Shown here piece by piece: positions 15,482 to 23,716 of a stretch of 64,000 bases of DNA. Made by a program: the position numbers and the translations under genes. Positions within the stretch are counted from its first letter, which is position 1. Every line of letters starts with the position of its first letter. The notes below the pieces were generated by a model. It was given only the letters and a program-made list of their open reading frames with translations. It searched no databases and was not told the DNA's origin. The DNA comes from Bradyrhizobium cajani (GTDB lineage Bacteria > Pseudomonadota > Alphaproteobacteria > Rhizobiales > Xanthobacteraceae), in the NCBI RefSeq assembly GCF_009759665.1, contig NZ_WQNE01000020.1, positions 62,001 through 126,000 on the forward strand, given 5' to 3'.

Positions 15482-17601
15482 AGCTGTTCCCGCGCCTTGT
15501 CCTGGCCGCCTCGCTGATCGCCGGACTTGCCCCGGCGATCGCCCAGGTCCCGCCGCCCGTGCCTGCGCTGCCAGATGCCGAGCGCCGCACGTCCTACAGC
15601 ATCAGCGGCAGCACCTGCGCCTGTGCGGTCGGGTTCCAACTCTACGGCGACGGCACCGACTACGCGAACTGGATCGAGGTGTTCGTCAACGGCGCGATGG
15701 TGACGCAGTCCGGCAACTGGACGATCACCAGCCCGACCGGGTCGCTGGACAGAATCCCGCGCCCGATCACCGATGCGGTCCTGACTTTCTCGACCGCACA
15801 GACCGGCACGGTTCAGATCGTCGGCGCCCGCCGGCCGCGCCGCGCCTCGCAGTTCTCGGAAAGCCGGGGCGTCGCCGCGCGCGATCTTAATCAGGTCATC
15901 ACCGATCTGACCGCGCAGAACCGCGAGACCTGGGACAAGATCAACGACGTCACCGGCCGCTCAGTGCGCACGCCACCCGGAGAGACGCTCGCGCTGCTGC
16001 CGGTGCTCGCCTCGCGCGCGAACATGGGCGCATGTTTCGACAGCAGCGGCAACTTGACCTCATGCGTAGCTGCCGCATCCGGCACGTTCGCGGCGGGCGA
16101 TGGCATCACCTTCACCGGCACCAATCCGACGACAATCAGTGTGAACGCCGACACGATCACCAGCGGGACGCTGGCAACTGCGCGCGGCGGCACGGGTGCG
16201 AACAATTCGACCAACAGCGCCGGTGACTTTCTGATATCGGGCAGCATGAACGGCACATTTGTCGCGAGAAGTCTCAATGCGCTTTGCACGCTGGCACCGG
16301 CTGCCTGCACAGCGGCGCTCGGCTATACCAGCATCTCCTGGTACGGCGCTAAATGCGATGGTCAGTTCATCTCCGGCCAGAACGGCGTCGGGACCAATCT
16401 CACGATCAACTCTGGCAGTCCCAACCTGCTTTCGTCGGCGGGCTTCTTTACCGCGGCTGACACCGGCAAGAGGATATGGGTTCCTAATGCTGGCGTCGCT
16501 GGTGCAGGCCTCTCGACGACAATCCAGACGGTTACCGACGCAACGCACGTCGTTCTCGCAGCGAATGCCAGCACGACGGTCACAGCATTCGCGACCACGA
16601 ACGCCAAGCCTCTGGTTTATGGCACGGATGATACCGCGGCCATCCAGGCAGCCATGACCGCAACGCCCGTTGGCGGCATCCTCGACATCCCAGGACAGCA
16701 GACAGGATGCCTGATCAGGCAGCAAGGCTCGAACGTCTATGCGCTGCTGCAAGATCACCCGTTTAGCATTCGGGGGCATGGGCACTTCTCTAACCTGATG
16801 ACGTTCCCTGATACCCCATCTACAGTCGACAATCTGTACGTACAGACCGGATCCTATGACTGGGCCAATACGGTCTGGGAGAATTTTAGTATTGGTGACA
16901 GTGCGTCATTCCTCCCAAACACATTGTTGATGTACACCCGTCACGGAAAGCGCGGGTTGGCCTTGGTTGAGAACACGGCGCCGTATGTGGGTATCGTCGT
17001 CCGCAACATGTCGATCGGAGAGAGTGGGAACGACTACTCGCTCTACTTGGGCAATAGTGGCAGCGCCCAGTTCAACTTGATCATGTCGAACAAGATATGG
17101 GGGGGTGTCCGGCTAAACAACGTCGCCGACAGCCATCGCATTCTTTACAACACGTTGCAGGGGTCAAGCACCTTCGGCGGGCTGATAGAAATGGTTGCTG
17201 GCGCCGGCAAGTTCAGCTTCATCGGCAATAACACCACATGGGCAGGTGGGCTGAAGATCGAGAGCGGTTTTGCGCCGGAAGTCCGTAACAATTACTTTGA
17301 GGAGCTGTACGCGACCTCAGAATCCAATAACGCAATGGTTGATTTTAACGGCGGCATCGGCACCATTAGTTTCCCGGCATTCACCGGAAATATCGTCAAC
17401 GCTGGTGTCAGCACGACGTCGACACCGGTTCGATATGCAAACGTGAATCTCGGGAATTTCGGCGACAACACCCTTTCAGCGACGCCCGCGCGGACCAACG
17501 TAACGAGCGTCACCACGCTGAGCTGCATTGCACCGAACTTTTGGCTTACTGGCGGCACGCATTTCAGCACGGCACTGGCCAACAGCTACGCGGGCTGCTG
17601 A
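15478..17601 (+). CDS. secreted tailspike-like protein with parallel beta-helix
   Basis: 707 residues from ATG 15,478. A clear Sec signal peptide (MKLFPRLVLAASLIAGLAPAIA) precedes an N-terminal beta domain with YSISGSTCACAVGFQLY, of the type found at the N terminus of phage tail-fibre proteins. A collar-like repeat segment (TSGTLATARGGTGANN) follows, then a region beginning ISWYGAKCDG...DDTAAIQAAM that matches the opening of pectate-lyase-superfamily beta-helices. About 300 residues of Asn/Ser/Gly-rich turns follow (NNYFEELY, IGNNTTWAGG). The region from about 16,780 is visibly more A/T-rich. A signal peptide on a tail-like protein is unusual: it may be exported to the surface instead of being packaged. 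Confidence 0.75.
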   Translation: MKLFPRLVLAASLIAGLAPAIAQVPPPVPALPDAERRTSYSISGSTCACAVGFQLYGDGTDYANWIEVFVNGAMVTQSGNWTITSPTGSLDRIPRPITDAVLTFSTAQTGTVQIVGARRPRRASQFSESRGVAARDLNQVITDLTAQNRETWDKINDVTGRSVRTPPGETLALLPVLASRANMGACFDSSGNLTSCVAAASGTFAAGDGITFTGTNPTTISVNADTITSGTLATARGGTGANNSTNSAGDFLISGSMNGTFVARSLNALCTLAPAACTAALGYTSISWYGAKCDGQFISGQNGVGTNLTINSGSPNLLSSAGFFTAADTGKRIWVPNAGVAGAGLSTTIQTVTDATHVVLAANASTTVTAFATTNAKPLVYGTDDTAAIQAAMTATPVGGILDIPGQQTGCLIRQQGSNVYALLQDHPFSIRGHGHFSNLMTFPDTPSTVDNLYVQTGSYDWANTVWENFSIGDSASFLPNTLLMYTRHGKRGLALVENTAPYVGIVVRNMSIGESGNDYSLYLGNSGSAQFNLIMSNKIWGGVRLNNVADSHRILYNTLQGSSTFGGLIEMVAGAGKFSFIGNNTTWAGGLKIESGFAPEVRNNYFEELYATSESNNAMVDFNGGIGTISFPAFTGNIVNAGVSTTSTPVRYANVNLGNFGDNTLSATPARTNVTSVTTLSCIAPNFWLTGGTHFSTALANSYAGC

Positions 17602-17610
17602 GGAAGGGCA

Positions 17611-18699
17611 ATGATGCGAAGCTTTCTTTCGGCACTGGTGGCTGCGGCGGCGTTGTGCTCTCCCGCCGCAGCACAGTATCCGAGCTACCCCGCCGGCGCC
17701 GAGAACCAGTCGAACCTTGCTCTGGTCGCCCCGACCGTGCCAACGTCCACCAACAACAACCGTGTCGCAACGACCGCCTATGTGCAGAACGTTCTCTTGG
17801 GCGGCCTGCCGTTGACCAATGGCAACATCTACGTCGGCAACGTCAGCAACCAGGCCACGGCGGTCGTGCCGTCCGGCGACCTGACCATGAACAATGCCGG
17901 CGTGTTCACGTTCGGCACGGTCAATGCCAGCCCCGGCACGTTCGGCTCGACCACGCAATGCGCGGCTGTCACGGTCAACGGCAAGGGCCTGGTCACGACC
18001 GCCACCCAGAGCGTCTGCACGCCAGCCATTGCCAGCGTCACCGGCCTCGGCACGGGCATCGCCGCGGCGCTCGCGATCAACACGGGTTCGGCCGGCGCGC
18101 CCGTGCTGTTCAACGGTGCCGGCGGCACGCCGTCGTCGATGGTGGGCACGAACATCACCGGCACCGCGGCGTCGCTCACCGCCGGCAATGCGACCAAGCT
18201 GGCAACCGCGCGCGCCATCGGCATCGGCGGCTCGACCGGCCTGACCGCCACCGGCGTCAACTTCGACGGCACTGCCGCCATCAATCCCGCGCTGACTGGC
18301 ACTCTGGCCGTCGCCAACGGAGGCACCGGCGACACCGGCACGGCGTGGACATCCTACAGCCCGACGCTCAGCTGCGTATCAGGGACTCTCACGTCTGCTT
18401 CCGCCACGGGCTCTTACAAGCAACTCGGAAAGACGGTCTTCCTTCGCGTCGTCGTTACGATCACCACGCTCGGCACCTGCGTAACCGGTCTGAACATCTC
18501 GCTTCCGGTCAATCCCGTTGCCTCCATCGAGATGTCGATCCAGGGCAAGAACGTGGTCGTCGGACAGAACTTCACCGGCCGCATCCGCTCCGATGCCACG
18601 CCCAACAACTCCATCACCAGCCTGACCAAGTTTGACGGCACTCTCGGCATGGCCAACGGCGACGTGATCGCGATCACCGGCCTGTACGAAGCCAATTGA
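17611..18699 (+). CDS. secreted tail-fibre-like repeat protein
   Basis: 362 residues, with a signal peptide (MMRSFLSALVAAAALCSPAAA) followed by the tail-fibre motif LVAPTVPTSTNNNRVATTAY and a long run of short Gly/Thr/Asn-rich repeats (NGNIYVGNVSNQATAV, NATKLATARAIGIGG). The second half, from about residue 250, is a C-terminal beta domain (YKQLGKTVFLRVVVTITTLG). It begins 10 bp after the tailspike-like gene and shares its unexpected signal peptide. Both could be adhesins derived from phage tail fibres. Confidence 0.72.
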   Translation: MMRSFLSALVAAAALCSPAAAQYPSYPAGAENQSNLALVAPTVPTSTNNNRVATTAYVQNVLLGGLPLTNGNIYVGNVSNQATAVVPSGDLTMNNAGVFTFGTVNASPGTFGSTTQCAAVTVNGKGLVTTATQSVCTPAIASVTGLGTGIAAALAINTGSAGAPVLFNGAGGTPSSMVGTNITGTAASLTAGNATKLATARAIGIGGSTGLTATGVNFDGTAAINPALTGTLAVANGGTGDTGTAWTSYSPTLSCVSGTLTSASATGSYKQLGKTVFLRVVVTITTLGTCVTGLNISLPVNPVASIEMSIQGKNVVVGQNFTGRIRSDATPNNSITSLTKFDGTLGMANGDVIAITGLYEAN

Positions 18700-18714
18700 C
18701 GAAGCGACCTCCAA

Positions 18715-19143
18715 ATGAGCAACACTCCAGCGACCACGGCAGACAAGCCGGCCAAGCCGAAGCCGATCTCCAAGAAGATCCGCACCGCCATCGACGCCAT
18801 GGTGCGCGGTGACGCCAAGACAATCACCGCTGCGGCCGAACAGGCGGGGCTCTCCCGCGAACATCTCTCCCGCGAACTCAGCAAGCCGCATATCGCCAAT
18901 CTCCTGCAGGAGAAGGTCGCGCGCAATCTGGCCGTGAGCAGCGCGCGCGCCGGCGCCACCAAGGTGGATTTGCTCGACAGTGCGAACGACATGGTGCGCG
19001 ATCGCGCTTCGAGCTTCATCCTGGGCCTGGCCGGCCATTCGCCGGCGAGAGAGCCGAGCGTCAGTTTCAACATCGAGGTTAGGGCCGGCTATGTCATTGA
19101 TTTGGGATCCGACGACGAGCCCATGAAGACAGTTTCGCCATGA
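18715..19143 (+). CDS. small terminase-like HTH protein, paralogue 1
   Basis: 142 residues. The N-terminal half contains ISKKIRTAIDAMVRGDAKTI followed by AAAEQAGLSREHLSRELSKPHI, a helix-turn-helix like those of phage small terminase or packaging proteins, then RDRASSFILGLAG in the middle. Its neighbour (19,140-19,628) is a clear paralogue and overlaps by four bases. DNA binding is probable; a packaging role is inferred from the phage context only. Confidence 0.6.
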   Translation: MSNTPATTADKPAKPKPISKKIRTAIDAMVRGDAKTITAAAEQAGLSREHLSRELSKPHIANLLQEKVARNLAVSSARAGATKVDLLDSANDMVRDRASSFILGLAGHSPAREPSVSFNIEVRAGYVIDLGSDDEPMKTVSP

Positions 19144-19628
19144 CCAGAGAGAAGCGAAAGCCGATCACGGCGAAAGTCAAAAAGGCCATTGAGGCCCTCG
19201 TATCCGGCGACGTCAAAACCGTCGCGGCTGCAGCGAGGAAAGCAGGCCTGAGCCGCGAGCACCTGTCGCGCGAGCTCGGAAAGCCTCACATTGCGGAAGT
19301 CCTGAGAAATCGAACGCTCCGCAATCTCTCGATCTCCGCAGCACGTGCAGGCGCCGTTAAAACCGAGCTGCTCGACTGCGATTCAGCTATTGTTCGCGAC
19401 CGTGCCAGCTCGTTCGTTCTCGGCCTGGCCGGCATCTCACCCGAGAACAAGCCGCTGCTGGCGCAAGAGCGTCCTCGCGTGCCGGGATTCGTCATTGTCG
19501 TGAACACCGGCAACACCAGCAAGGTCGTGGCTGATGTAGGCAAATCGGCGATCGAGCACGAGGCGCCACGAGCCGCCGAAAAGTCCGGGCTGATGATCGA
19601 CGTGACGCCGGCAGTCGTCGATCGGTGA
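19140..19628 (+). CDS. small terminase-like HTH protein, paralogue 2
   Basis: 162 residues from ATG 19,140 overlapping the previous stop. It has the same layout as its neighbour: ITAKVKKAIEALVSGDVKTV, AAARKAGLSREHLSRELGKPHI, then VRDRASSFVLGLAG; the C-terminal ~60 residues differ and may give a different partner or site. Tandem paralogues suggest either a hetero-oligomer or two specificities. Last plus-strand gene before a convergent minus-strand operon. Confidence 0.6.
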   Translation: MTREKRKPITAKVKKAIEALVSGDVKTVAAAARKAGLSREHLSRELGKPHIAEVLRNRTLRNLSISAARAGAVKTELLDCDSAIVRDRASSFVLGLAGISPENKPLLAQERPRVPGFVIVVNTGNTSKVVADVGKSAIEHEAPRAAEKSGLMIDVTPAVVDR

Positions 19629-19651
19629 AGTTATGAAGTGTCGCAACGTTG

Positions 19652-19747
19652 TCATTTTAGCCCTTCGAGCAGTTTCCAAAGGATCACGATAGCAATGATC
19701 CCGGCCATGCAGATGATCGTGCGGCGGCCGATCCGGTTGAGCCTCAT
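19652..19747 (-). CDS. 31-residue single-pass membrane peptide
   Basis: ATG at 19,747 overlaps the stop of the upstream gene (ATGA). The peptide MRLNRIGRRTIICMAGIIAI... has a basic N terminus, one transmembrane helix and the end WKLLEGLK, typical of small inner-membrane peptides. It is the third gene of a three-gene membrane operon. Confidence 0.5.
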   Translation of the reverse strand: MRLNRIGRRTIICMAGIIAIVILWKLLEGLK

Positions 19748-19974
19748 GGGCCGACCTGCACGCGCACAGGCTCCCGAACATCGACCCGGTTCAGGACTTT
19801 GACGCCAACCTCGTTGCGTATGTAGGCGCTTACCCATCCGTCACTTACGGATACCCTTGGCGTGCCGAAAGCGATGTAGAGCACGCCGAACATGGTGAGG
19901 ACGTTCGCAGCTGCAGACGCGCCAAGCATCCAGGCGAGCGGCGAGATGTTTTTGACCCATGGTTTGAACGGCAT
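19744..19974 (-). CDS. small membrane protein
   Basis: 76 residues from ATG 19,974, one base after the stop of the upstream gene. One hydrophobic segment (LAWMLGASAAANVLTMFGVLYIAF) lies at about residues 12-35, followed by a short beta-rich extracytoplasmic tail (VSVSDGWVSAYIRNEVGVKV). No family recognised. Confidence 0.6.
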   Translation of the reverse strand: MPFKPWVKNISPLAWMLGASAAANVLTMFGVLYIAFGTPRVSVSDGWVSAYIRNEVGVKVLNRVDVREPVRVQVGP

Positions 19975-19975
19975 C

Positions 19976-20608
19976 TCACTTGACGTCCTTGATTCGCAGG
20001 GCGCCGCTTTTTTCGTCATATGCGCCGGCGGCTTTCCTGATGAAGTCGACTTGTGCCTGAGCGAACTCCGGAGTGGTGGGGAGCTCTTTGATGGCCATGG
20101 GTATCGAGGCTTGGCCGGTGAGCAACTTCCTTAGGCCGTGGAGGATCTCGAGTTGCGCCTGCTCGCGCTCGACAGCTCCTTGAGGATGGTAGATGCCACG
20201 CCGGAGTTGTTCGCGCGTCAGGGAATAGTTGAGCGATACCGACATGGCATAAAGCAGCTCAACGACCTTGTCCTCGCATCGCTGATTCCAAGCGGCTATC
20301 GATGGCTGATCAGCTCCAATTGTTGTCCCATGGGTAAGCTCGCCAAGGAATTCCTGCCAAGCGTCGATGACCTTGCGATCTTTGGCTCCGCCGAAGCCTG
20401 CTGGCAAGAATTCAATGTCTATCAGGTTCAGCCCCCTCACAAACTCGGGCGATATTCTAGTTGCGCGATTTGCCATGAGGGCCACGAAGATTGCTTCTCT
20501 GCGCCTCTTGCGATCTCCAGCGCGTTCGATGAACTTCTGCGTCTGCACGGCCAGGATCGGGCCTGCGAGGGTTACAAACACTACCCACCATTCGACGGAC
20601 ACTCTCAA
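19976..20608 (-). CDS. DUF6680-type membrane-anchored protein
   Basis: 210 residues. An N-terminal hydrophobic helix (WWVVFVTLAGPILAV) is followed by a basic stretch and the family-like core REAIFVALMANRATRISPEFVRGLNLIDIEF, then helices through EFLGELTHG and KVVELLYAMSVSLNYSLTREQLRRGIYHPQG. I recognise this as the DUF6680 pattern, found in accessory regions of many proteobacteria; function unknown. First gene of a minus-strand operon, 27 bp from the divergent Zn-ribbon gene. Confidence 0.65.
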   Translation of the reverse strand: MRVSVEWWVVFVTLAGPILAVQTQKFIERAGDRKRRREAIFVALMANRATRISPEFVRGLNLIDIEFLPAGFGGAKDRKVIDAWQEFLGELTHGTTIGADQPSIAAWNQRCEDKVVELLYAMSVSLNYSLTREQLRRGIYHPQGAVEREQAQLEILHGLRKLLTGQASIPMAIKELPTTPEFAQAQVDFIRKAAGAYDEKSGALRIKDVK

Positions 20609-20635
20609 CCTCCAGCGTGATTCGAAATCACCTGA

Positions 20636-21718
20636 ATGATGACACGCGGGGCGCGCATTAACGGACCGATTCCCGTTTGTCCCACCTATTCACAGCCGGT
20701 GGATAGCCTCGCCAAAGCCTTTGACCTGCCGCGACTCAGGAGCCGCTTTCGCGAGCGCAATTCCGCGCTTGTGGAGGCGAATATGGCAGACGTCCGATTA
20801 TCTCGCTCCGATCTTCACCGCATCGCCGAGTTGAAGTGGCGCAACGTGCCGCCCGGCATTCCGTCCGAACTGGCGATTGAGTTCATGGGAAAATTGATCG
20901 GCGGGAGCACGATCCGAAAGCTGACTTCTGGAATGAAGGAATTCGGACCGGCCATTGTCAGCTATGAGCGCTTCAAGAAGCATTGCGAACTGAATCCCAG
21001 TTGGGGAGCAGCGGCGTGGCGCATCTCAAGAGAAAACGCGCGTATCGGAAAAGGCTCCCGTCTCCGCAAGCTCACGCATTGCAAGCGTGGCCACTCTCTC
21101 GCTGATGCGCGGATGCGTGTCACTAAACAGGGATGGAGGATAAGACAGTGCGTAGTTTGCAGAGATGCTGCGAGAAACAAATGCGAACCGCCGGAGAAGC
21201 TGCGGGAGGTGAAGGCCATGCTTGTGGCCCAAAAGCCCATCGCCGAAATCACCGGTCAATGGTTGCGCGGAAAGAAGCGAAAGGTGATCTGCAACTCGGT
21301 GTACTTCTACAATGCTCGCAAGGCCGATCCGGAATTCGATCGGTTTGTGAGGGAGCATACGGCGGATAGCGTTTCGAGAGCGCAGACATTGCGGTGGTCT
21401 CTACTGCGCACGCGCGCAATAACAGCGGCGCGTCGAGAAGAAGCAAACGACTACGCCGCGATCCGAGCCTTGATCCCCGCGTATGTCTCAGATCCCGACG
21501 AGATCGTGAGCCGCATCATCGAGGACATTTTGACGGGAGCGCTGAAGCGATCAGACGCTCCTCAGCGTGTCAAATGGTTCATCCAAGAGCACGCGAAGCA
21601 ATTTCCGACAAAGTACCGCAAGTTTGGCGACAGCCCGCTGCTCTCGCTAGACGAGGCCCTGTTCGATGATGGCTCGGGGGTCAGGGGCGACAATGTGAGC
21701 CGCGGCCTTTGGGATTAA
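20636..21718 (+). CDS. Zn-ribbon DNA-binding protein, phage/island type
   Basis: 360 residues (alternative start ATG 20,783). The centre has CKRGHSLADARMRVTKQGWR followed by CVVC, a C-x2-GH...C-x2-C zinc ribbon like that associated with HNH-type phage proteins, but no HNH catalytic motif follows. Next comes a helical DNA-binding-like segment (REVKAMLVAQKPIAEITG). The C-terminal ~90 residues (DPDEIVSRIIEDILTGALK, FPTKYRKFGDSPLLSLDE, VSRGLWD) recur in rhizobial phage proteins and recall a sigma-factor-like region. It may regulate late genes of the element or of a helper phage; that is inference. Confidence 0.6.
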   Translation: MMTRGARINGPIPVCPTYSQPVDSLAKAFDLPRLRSRFRERNSALVEANMADVRLSRSDLHRIAELKWRNVPPGIPSELAIEFMGKLIGGSTIRKLTSGMKEFGPAIVSYERFKKHCELNPSWGAAAWRISRENARIGKGSRLRKLTHCKRGHSLADARMRVTKQGWRIRQCVVCRDAARNKCEPPEKLREVKAMLVAQKPIAEITGQWLRGKKRKVICNSVYFYNARKADPEFDRFVREHTADSVSRAQTLRWSLLRTRAITAARREEANDYAAIRALIPAYVSDPDEIVSRIIEDILTGALKRSDAPQRVKWFIQEHAKQFPTKYRKFGDSPLLSLDEALFDDGSGVRGDNVSRGLWD

Positions 21719-22109
21719 GCCCGCGTGACGCCGCGCCGGCACCCCTGGGGAAATCCTAGAACCCGGCGCGCGCCGAGGCGCCCCCGGAAGGGGATAGACA
21801 AAATTCACCAAATCATGGTGGGATGGCAGTTGGGTTTGATCACCCGGACCGAGAATAGAGCCGCATTCCCTGGCAGGAATTTGCCCTGACGCCTGGCAGC
21901 GTTGGGCGGCGGCTGACGAGCCTTTGCGGCTCAACGGACGCGCTTGGCGGCGCGGCTCCGAACCCGACCATATTGGCCGGGGGCGAGCGTGCTGTCCAGA
22001 GGGGAAACCCTTAAAAGCGTCTCGACCAGTCTTCTCGGCTGGTGATCAACCCCCGGCTGCCGGTCTGATACCGGCGACGGCTTTGATCGGCCGAACCGAG
22101 AGAACCACC
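21719..22109. other. gene-free 390-bp leader region
   Basis: No convincing ORF on either strand. It contains a perfect stem-loop GCCGGT/ACCGGC (22,059-22,064 with 22,070-22,075, 5-nt loop) about 35 bp before the next gene, and a GC-rich palindromic stretch near 21,765-21,800. It probably carries the promoter and leader of the 22,110-23,283 operon; no riboswitch class is recognised. Confidence 0.35.
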
Positions 22110-22397
22110 ATGTCCATAGAACGACCGGTGCTTCCGCCGCGAGCGGAGTCCGTGGATTCGTTTTCCCACCGCCCCGCTATCCGACAGCGGCGGCGGGTAA
22201 AGGCCCTCAGCGACCTCGCCAGACTCAGGAAACGGGCGTCCGCCGAGATCGAGCGGCTGATCGCCTTCCTCGACGAGACCGATTCATACGTGACCACGGA
22301 GCTCGAGATAGACGACGGCGAGACCGGGATAGGCGATCTCGATGGCGCCCTCGAGCAGCTCGGTTCGCAAGACTGGCAGCAGGGAGCCATGGCATGA
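22110..22397 (+). CDS. hypothetical protein
   Basis: 95 residues from ATG 22,110. The N-terminal half is basic with RQRRRVKALSDLARLRKRASAEIERLIAFL, a helix likely to form a coiled coil; the C terminus is acidic (LEIDDGETGIGDLDGALEQLG). First of four overlapping or near-overlapping genes. Rhizobial accessory-gene type, function unknown. Confidence 0.6.
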   Translation: MSIERPVLPPRAESVDSFSHRPAIRQRRRVKALSDLARLRKRASAEIERLIAFLDETDSYVTTELEIDDGETGIGDLDGALEQLGSQDWQQGAMA

Positions 22398-22774
22398 GCA
22401 ACGTCATCGCCTTCCCAGGGTGCAATCTCGCGCCGCTGGGCAATCCCTCGTTCGCCTACGTCCGTGCCAGCACACTGCCGCCGGAGAGCGTCTCCAAGCT
22501 CGATCTGCCGCCCGCCGGCCGCCGCCGCTCGGTCGCCAGCATGCACACCTACGTCTTCCGCAGCTATGACCTGATCCTGGCGTCGTCCGAGGCCGACCTG
22601 GTCCGGGATGTGGGCTGTGACCTCCACAAGGCGGCGACCAAGCTGAACGCAATCCGCGAACAGCTCCGGCGCGATCGGGAGCACGCCGCGGCCCGGGAGG
22701 ATCTTCTGACCAGGGCAGAAGCCAGGCTGGCCGCTGCGCTCGCCGCCGTGCTGGTCAAGGCTGCGGAGGGCTGA
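22394..22774 (+). CDS. hypothetical protein
   Basis: 126 residues, starting within an ATGA overlap. The first 55 residues look beta-rich (SNVIAFPGCNLAPLGNPS...), the rest is helical (EADLVRDVGCDLHKAATKLN, then a charged helix to the end). No family recognised; it follows the preceding gene in a coupled operon. Confidence 0.55.
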   Translation: MSNVIAFPGCNLAPLGNPSFAYVRASTLPPESVSKLDLPPAGRRRSVASMHTYVFRSYDLILASSEADLVRDVGCDLHKAATKLNAIREQLRRDREHAAAREDLLTRAEARLAAALAAVLVKAAEG

Positions 22775-22777
22775 GCC

Positions 22778-23209
22778 ATGGCGAGAGCAAAGCAGAAGCA
22801 GCCTAGCCGCCGGGCCATCACCCGCCGCCGGAACGCCGCCAAGCGGCTCCGCAAGCGCAGGGAGACCGCGTTGGGGCGGCTGAGCTCGGACGGCGCCAGC
22901 TCGTCGCGGCATATCGCCAGACGCCTCCAGTGGCTCGCAAACGATTGGGGGATCGAAGCACCGCCCAAGGTCGGCCCCACCATGTCGGAGGCGCTGGCGG
23001 GCTACTGCAACCGGCACCGCATCAGCTACGACTGGATGCTCACCGGCAGCCTGAGTGGGCTGAAGCAGATGGTCGACGCGCGGCGAACCCGGCTGGCGGC
23101 AGTACCGAGCCCTTCAGCCCTCGTGGCGAAGTATGCGCAGCTCACGCCCGAGCACCAGGCGATCGTAACGGCCGAGATCCGCCGCATTTTGGCGGAGCGC
23201 GACCAATGA
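22778..23209 (+). CDS. basic hypothetical protein of rhizobial accessory type
   Basis: 143 residues. A lysine/arginine-rich N terminus (RRAITRRRNAAKRLRKRR) is followed by a helical domain containing SEALAGYCNRHRISYDWMLT and GLKQMV. A ...RHRISYDWLL..G.L.GL... pattern recurs in small rhizobial accessory proteins. It is probably nucleic-acid binding. Its stop overlaps the start of the micropeptide gene (ATGA). Confidence 0.6.
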   Translation: MARAKQKQPSRRAITRRRNAAKRLRKRRETALGRLSSDGASSSRHIARRLQWLANDWGIEAPPKVGPTMSEALAGYCNRHRISYDWMLTGSLSGLKQMVDARRTRLAAVPSPSALVAKYAQLTPEHQAIVTAEIRRILAERDQ

Positions 23210-23283
23210 AGCGCCGGCGCCGGACCCACAGGAAGCGCAACCGGCGGCGGCTGGCGACGCATGCTCGCCGACTGAAACGGTGA
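23206..23283 (+). CDS. 25-residue arginine-rich peptide, island copy
   Basis: ATG 23,206 overlaps the preceding stop, so translation is probably coupled. The peptide MKRRRRTHRKRNRRRLATHA... has about twelve arginines in 25 residues and ends just before a terminator. A copy at 5167-5244 keeps the frame and stop with a few changes, which supports selection on either peptide or DNA. Confidence 0.5.
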   Translation: MKRRRRTHRKRNRRRLATHARRLKR

Positions 23284-23292
23284 ACGACTATG

Positions 23293-23314
23293 GCGCGGGG
23301 CTTCGGTCCCGCGC
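23293..23314 (+). terminator. rho-independent-type terminator with UUCG-like loop
   Basis: GCGCGGG (23,293-23,299) and CCCGCGC (23,308-23,314) form a perfect 7-bp stem, extended by G-C closure around CTTCGG, and are followed by TTTGTC. It ends the 22,110-23,283 operon. Confidence 0.65.
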
Positions 23315-23371
23315 TTTGTCAGTCTCGGGTTTTGGCGGGAACAATCAGCGTTGGCTCAGCTGGCTTGCCGG

Positions 23372-23587
23372 CTAATCGAGCGCAGCCGTTTTTTGCGTCA
23401 TAGCTTCGTCAGCCACGTGAGTACAGGTCGTTACGAGAAATGCCGCTTTGCTGCATTGCCACTCACTACCGAGGGCAGCACTTGAGACCGGGTCGCGAGC
23501 GGCCAATCCTAACAGAGCGGCCGCGCCGACGAGCAAATTTACGATAACGAGCTTGCGTGCTTTGCGAGTCCACGTTGGGCTGATCAT
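23372..23587 (-). CDS. 71-residue membrane/secreted protein, island copy
   Basis: MISPTWTRKARKLVIVNLLV... with one hydrophobic segment, then EWQCSKAAFLVTTC carrying two cysteines. Near-identical paralogue at 5333-5548; only a few residues differ. It is convergent with the micropeptide operon, sharing the terminator region. Function unknown. Confidence 0.62.
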   Translation of the reverse strand: MISPTWTRKARKLVIVNLLVGAAALLGLAARDPVSSAALGSEWQCSKAAFLVTTCTHVADEAMTQKTAALD

Positions 23588-23716
23588 AGAGGTAGTTCCC
23601 TTTGGGACATGCGCTGGAATATCCTATGCTGGGCCTCGTTTGTTTCAGGCGGACTTCGTGGCCCAAGGAAAATGGTTTCACGGCGTGCCATAACAAGCGG
23701 GTAGGTCAGCGCCGGT

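Noticed and set aside
21719..22109. Riboswitch-like leader with several hairpins
   Set aside because: One perfect 6-bp stem and GC-rich pairings only; no recognisable aptamer consensus and no T-run.
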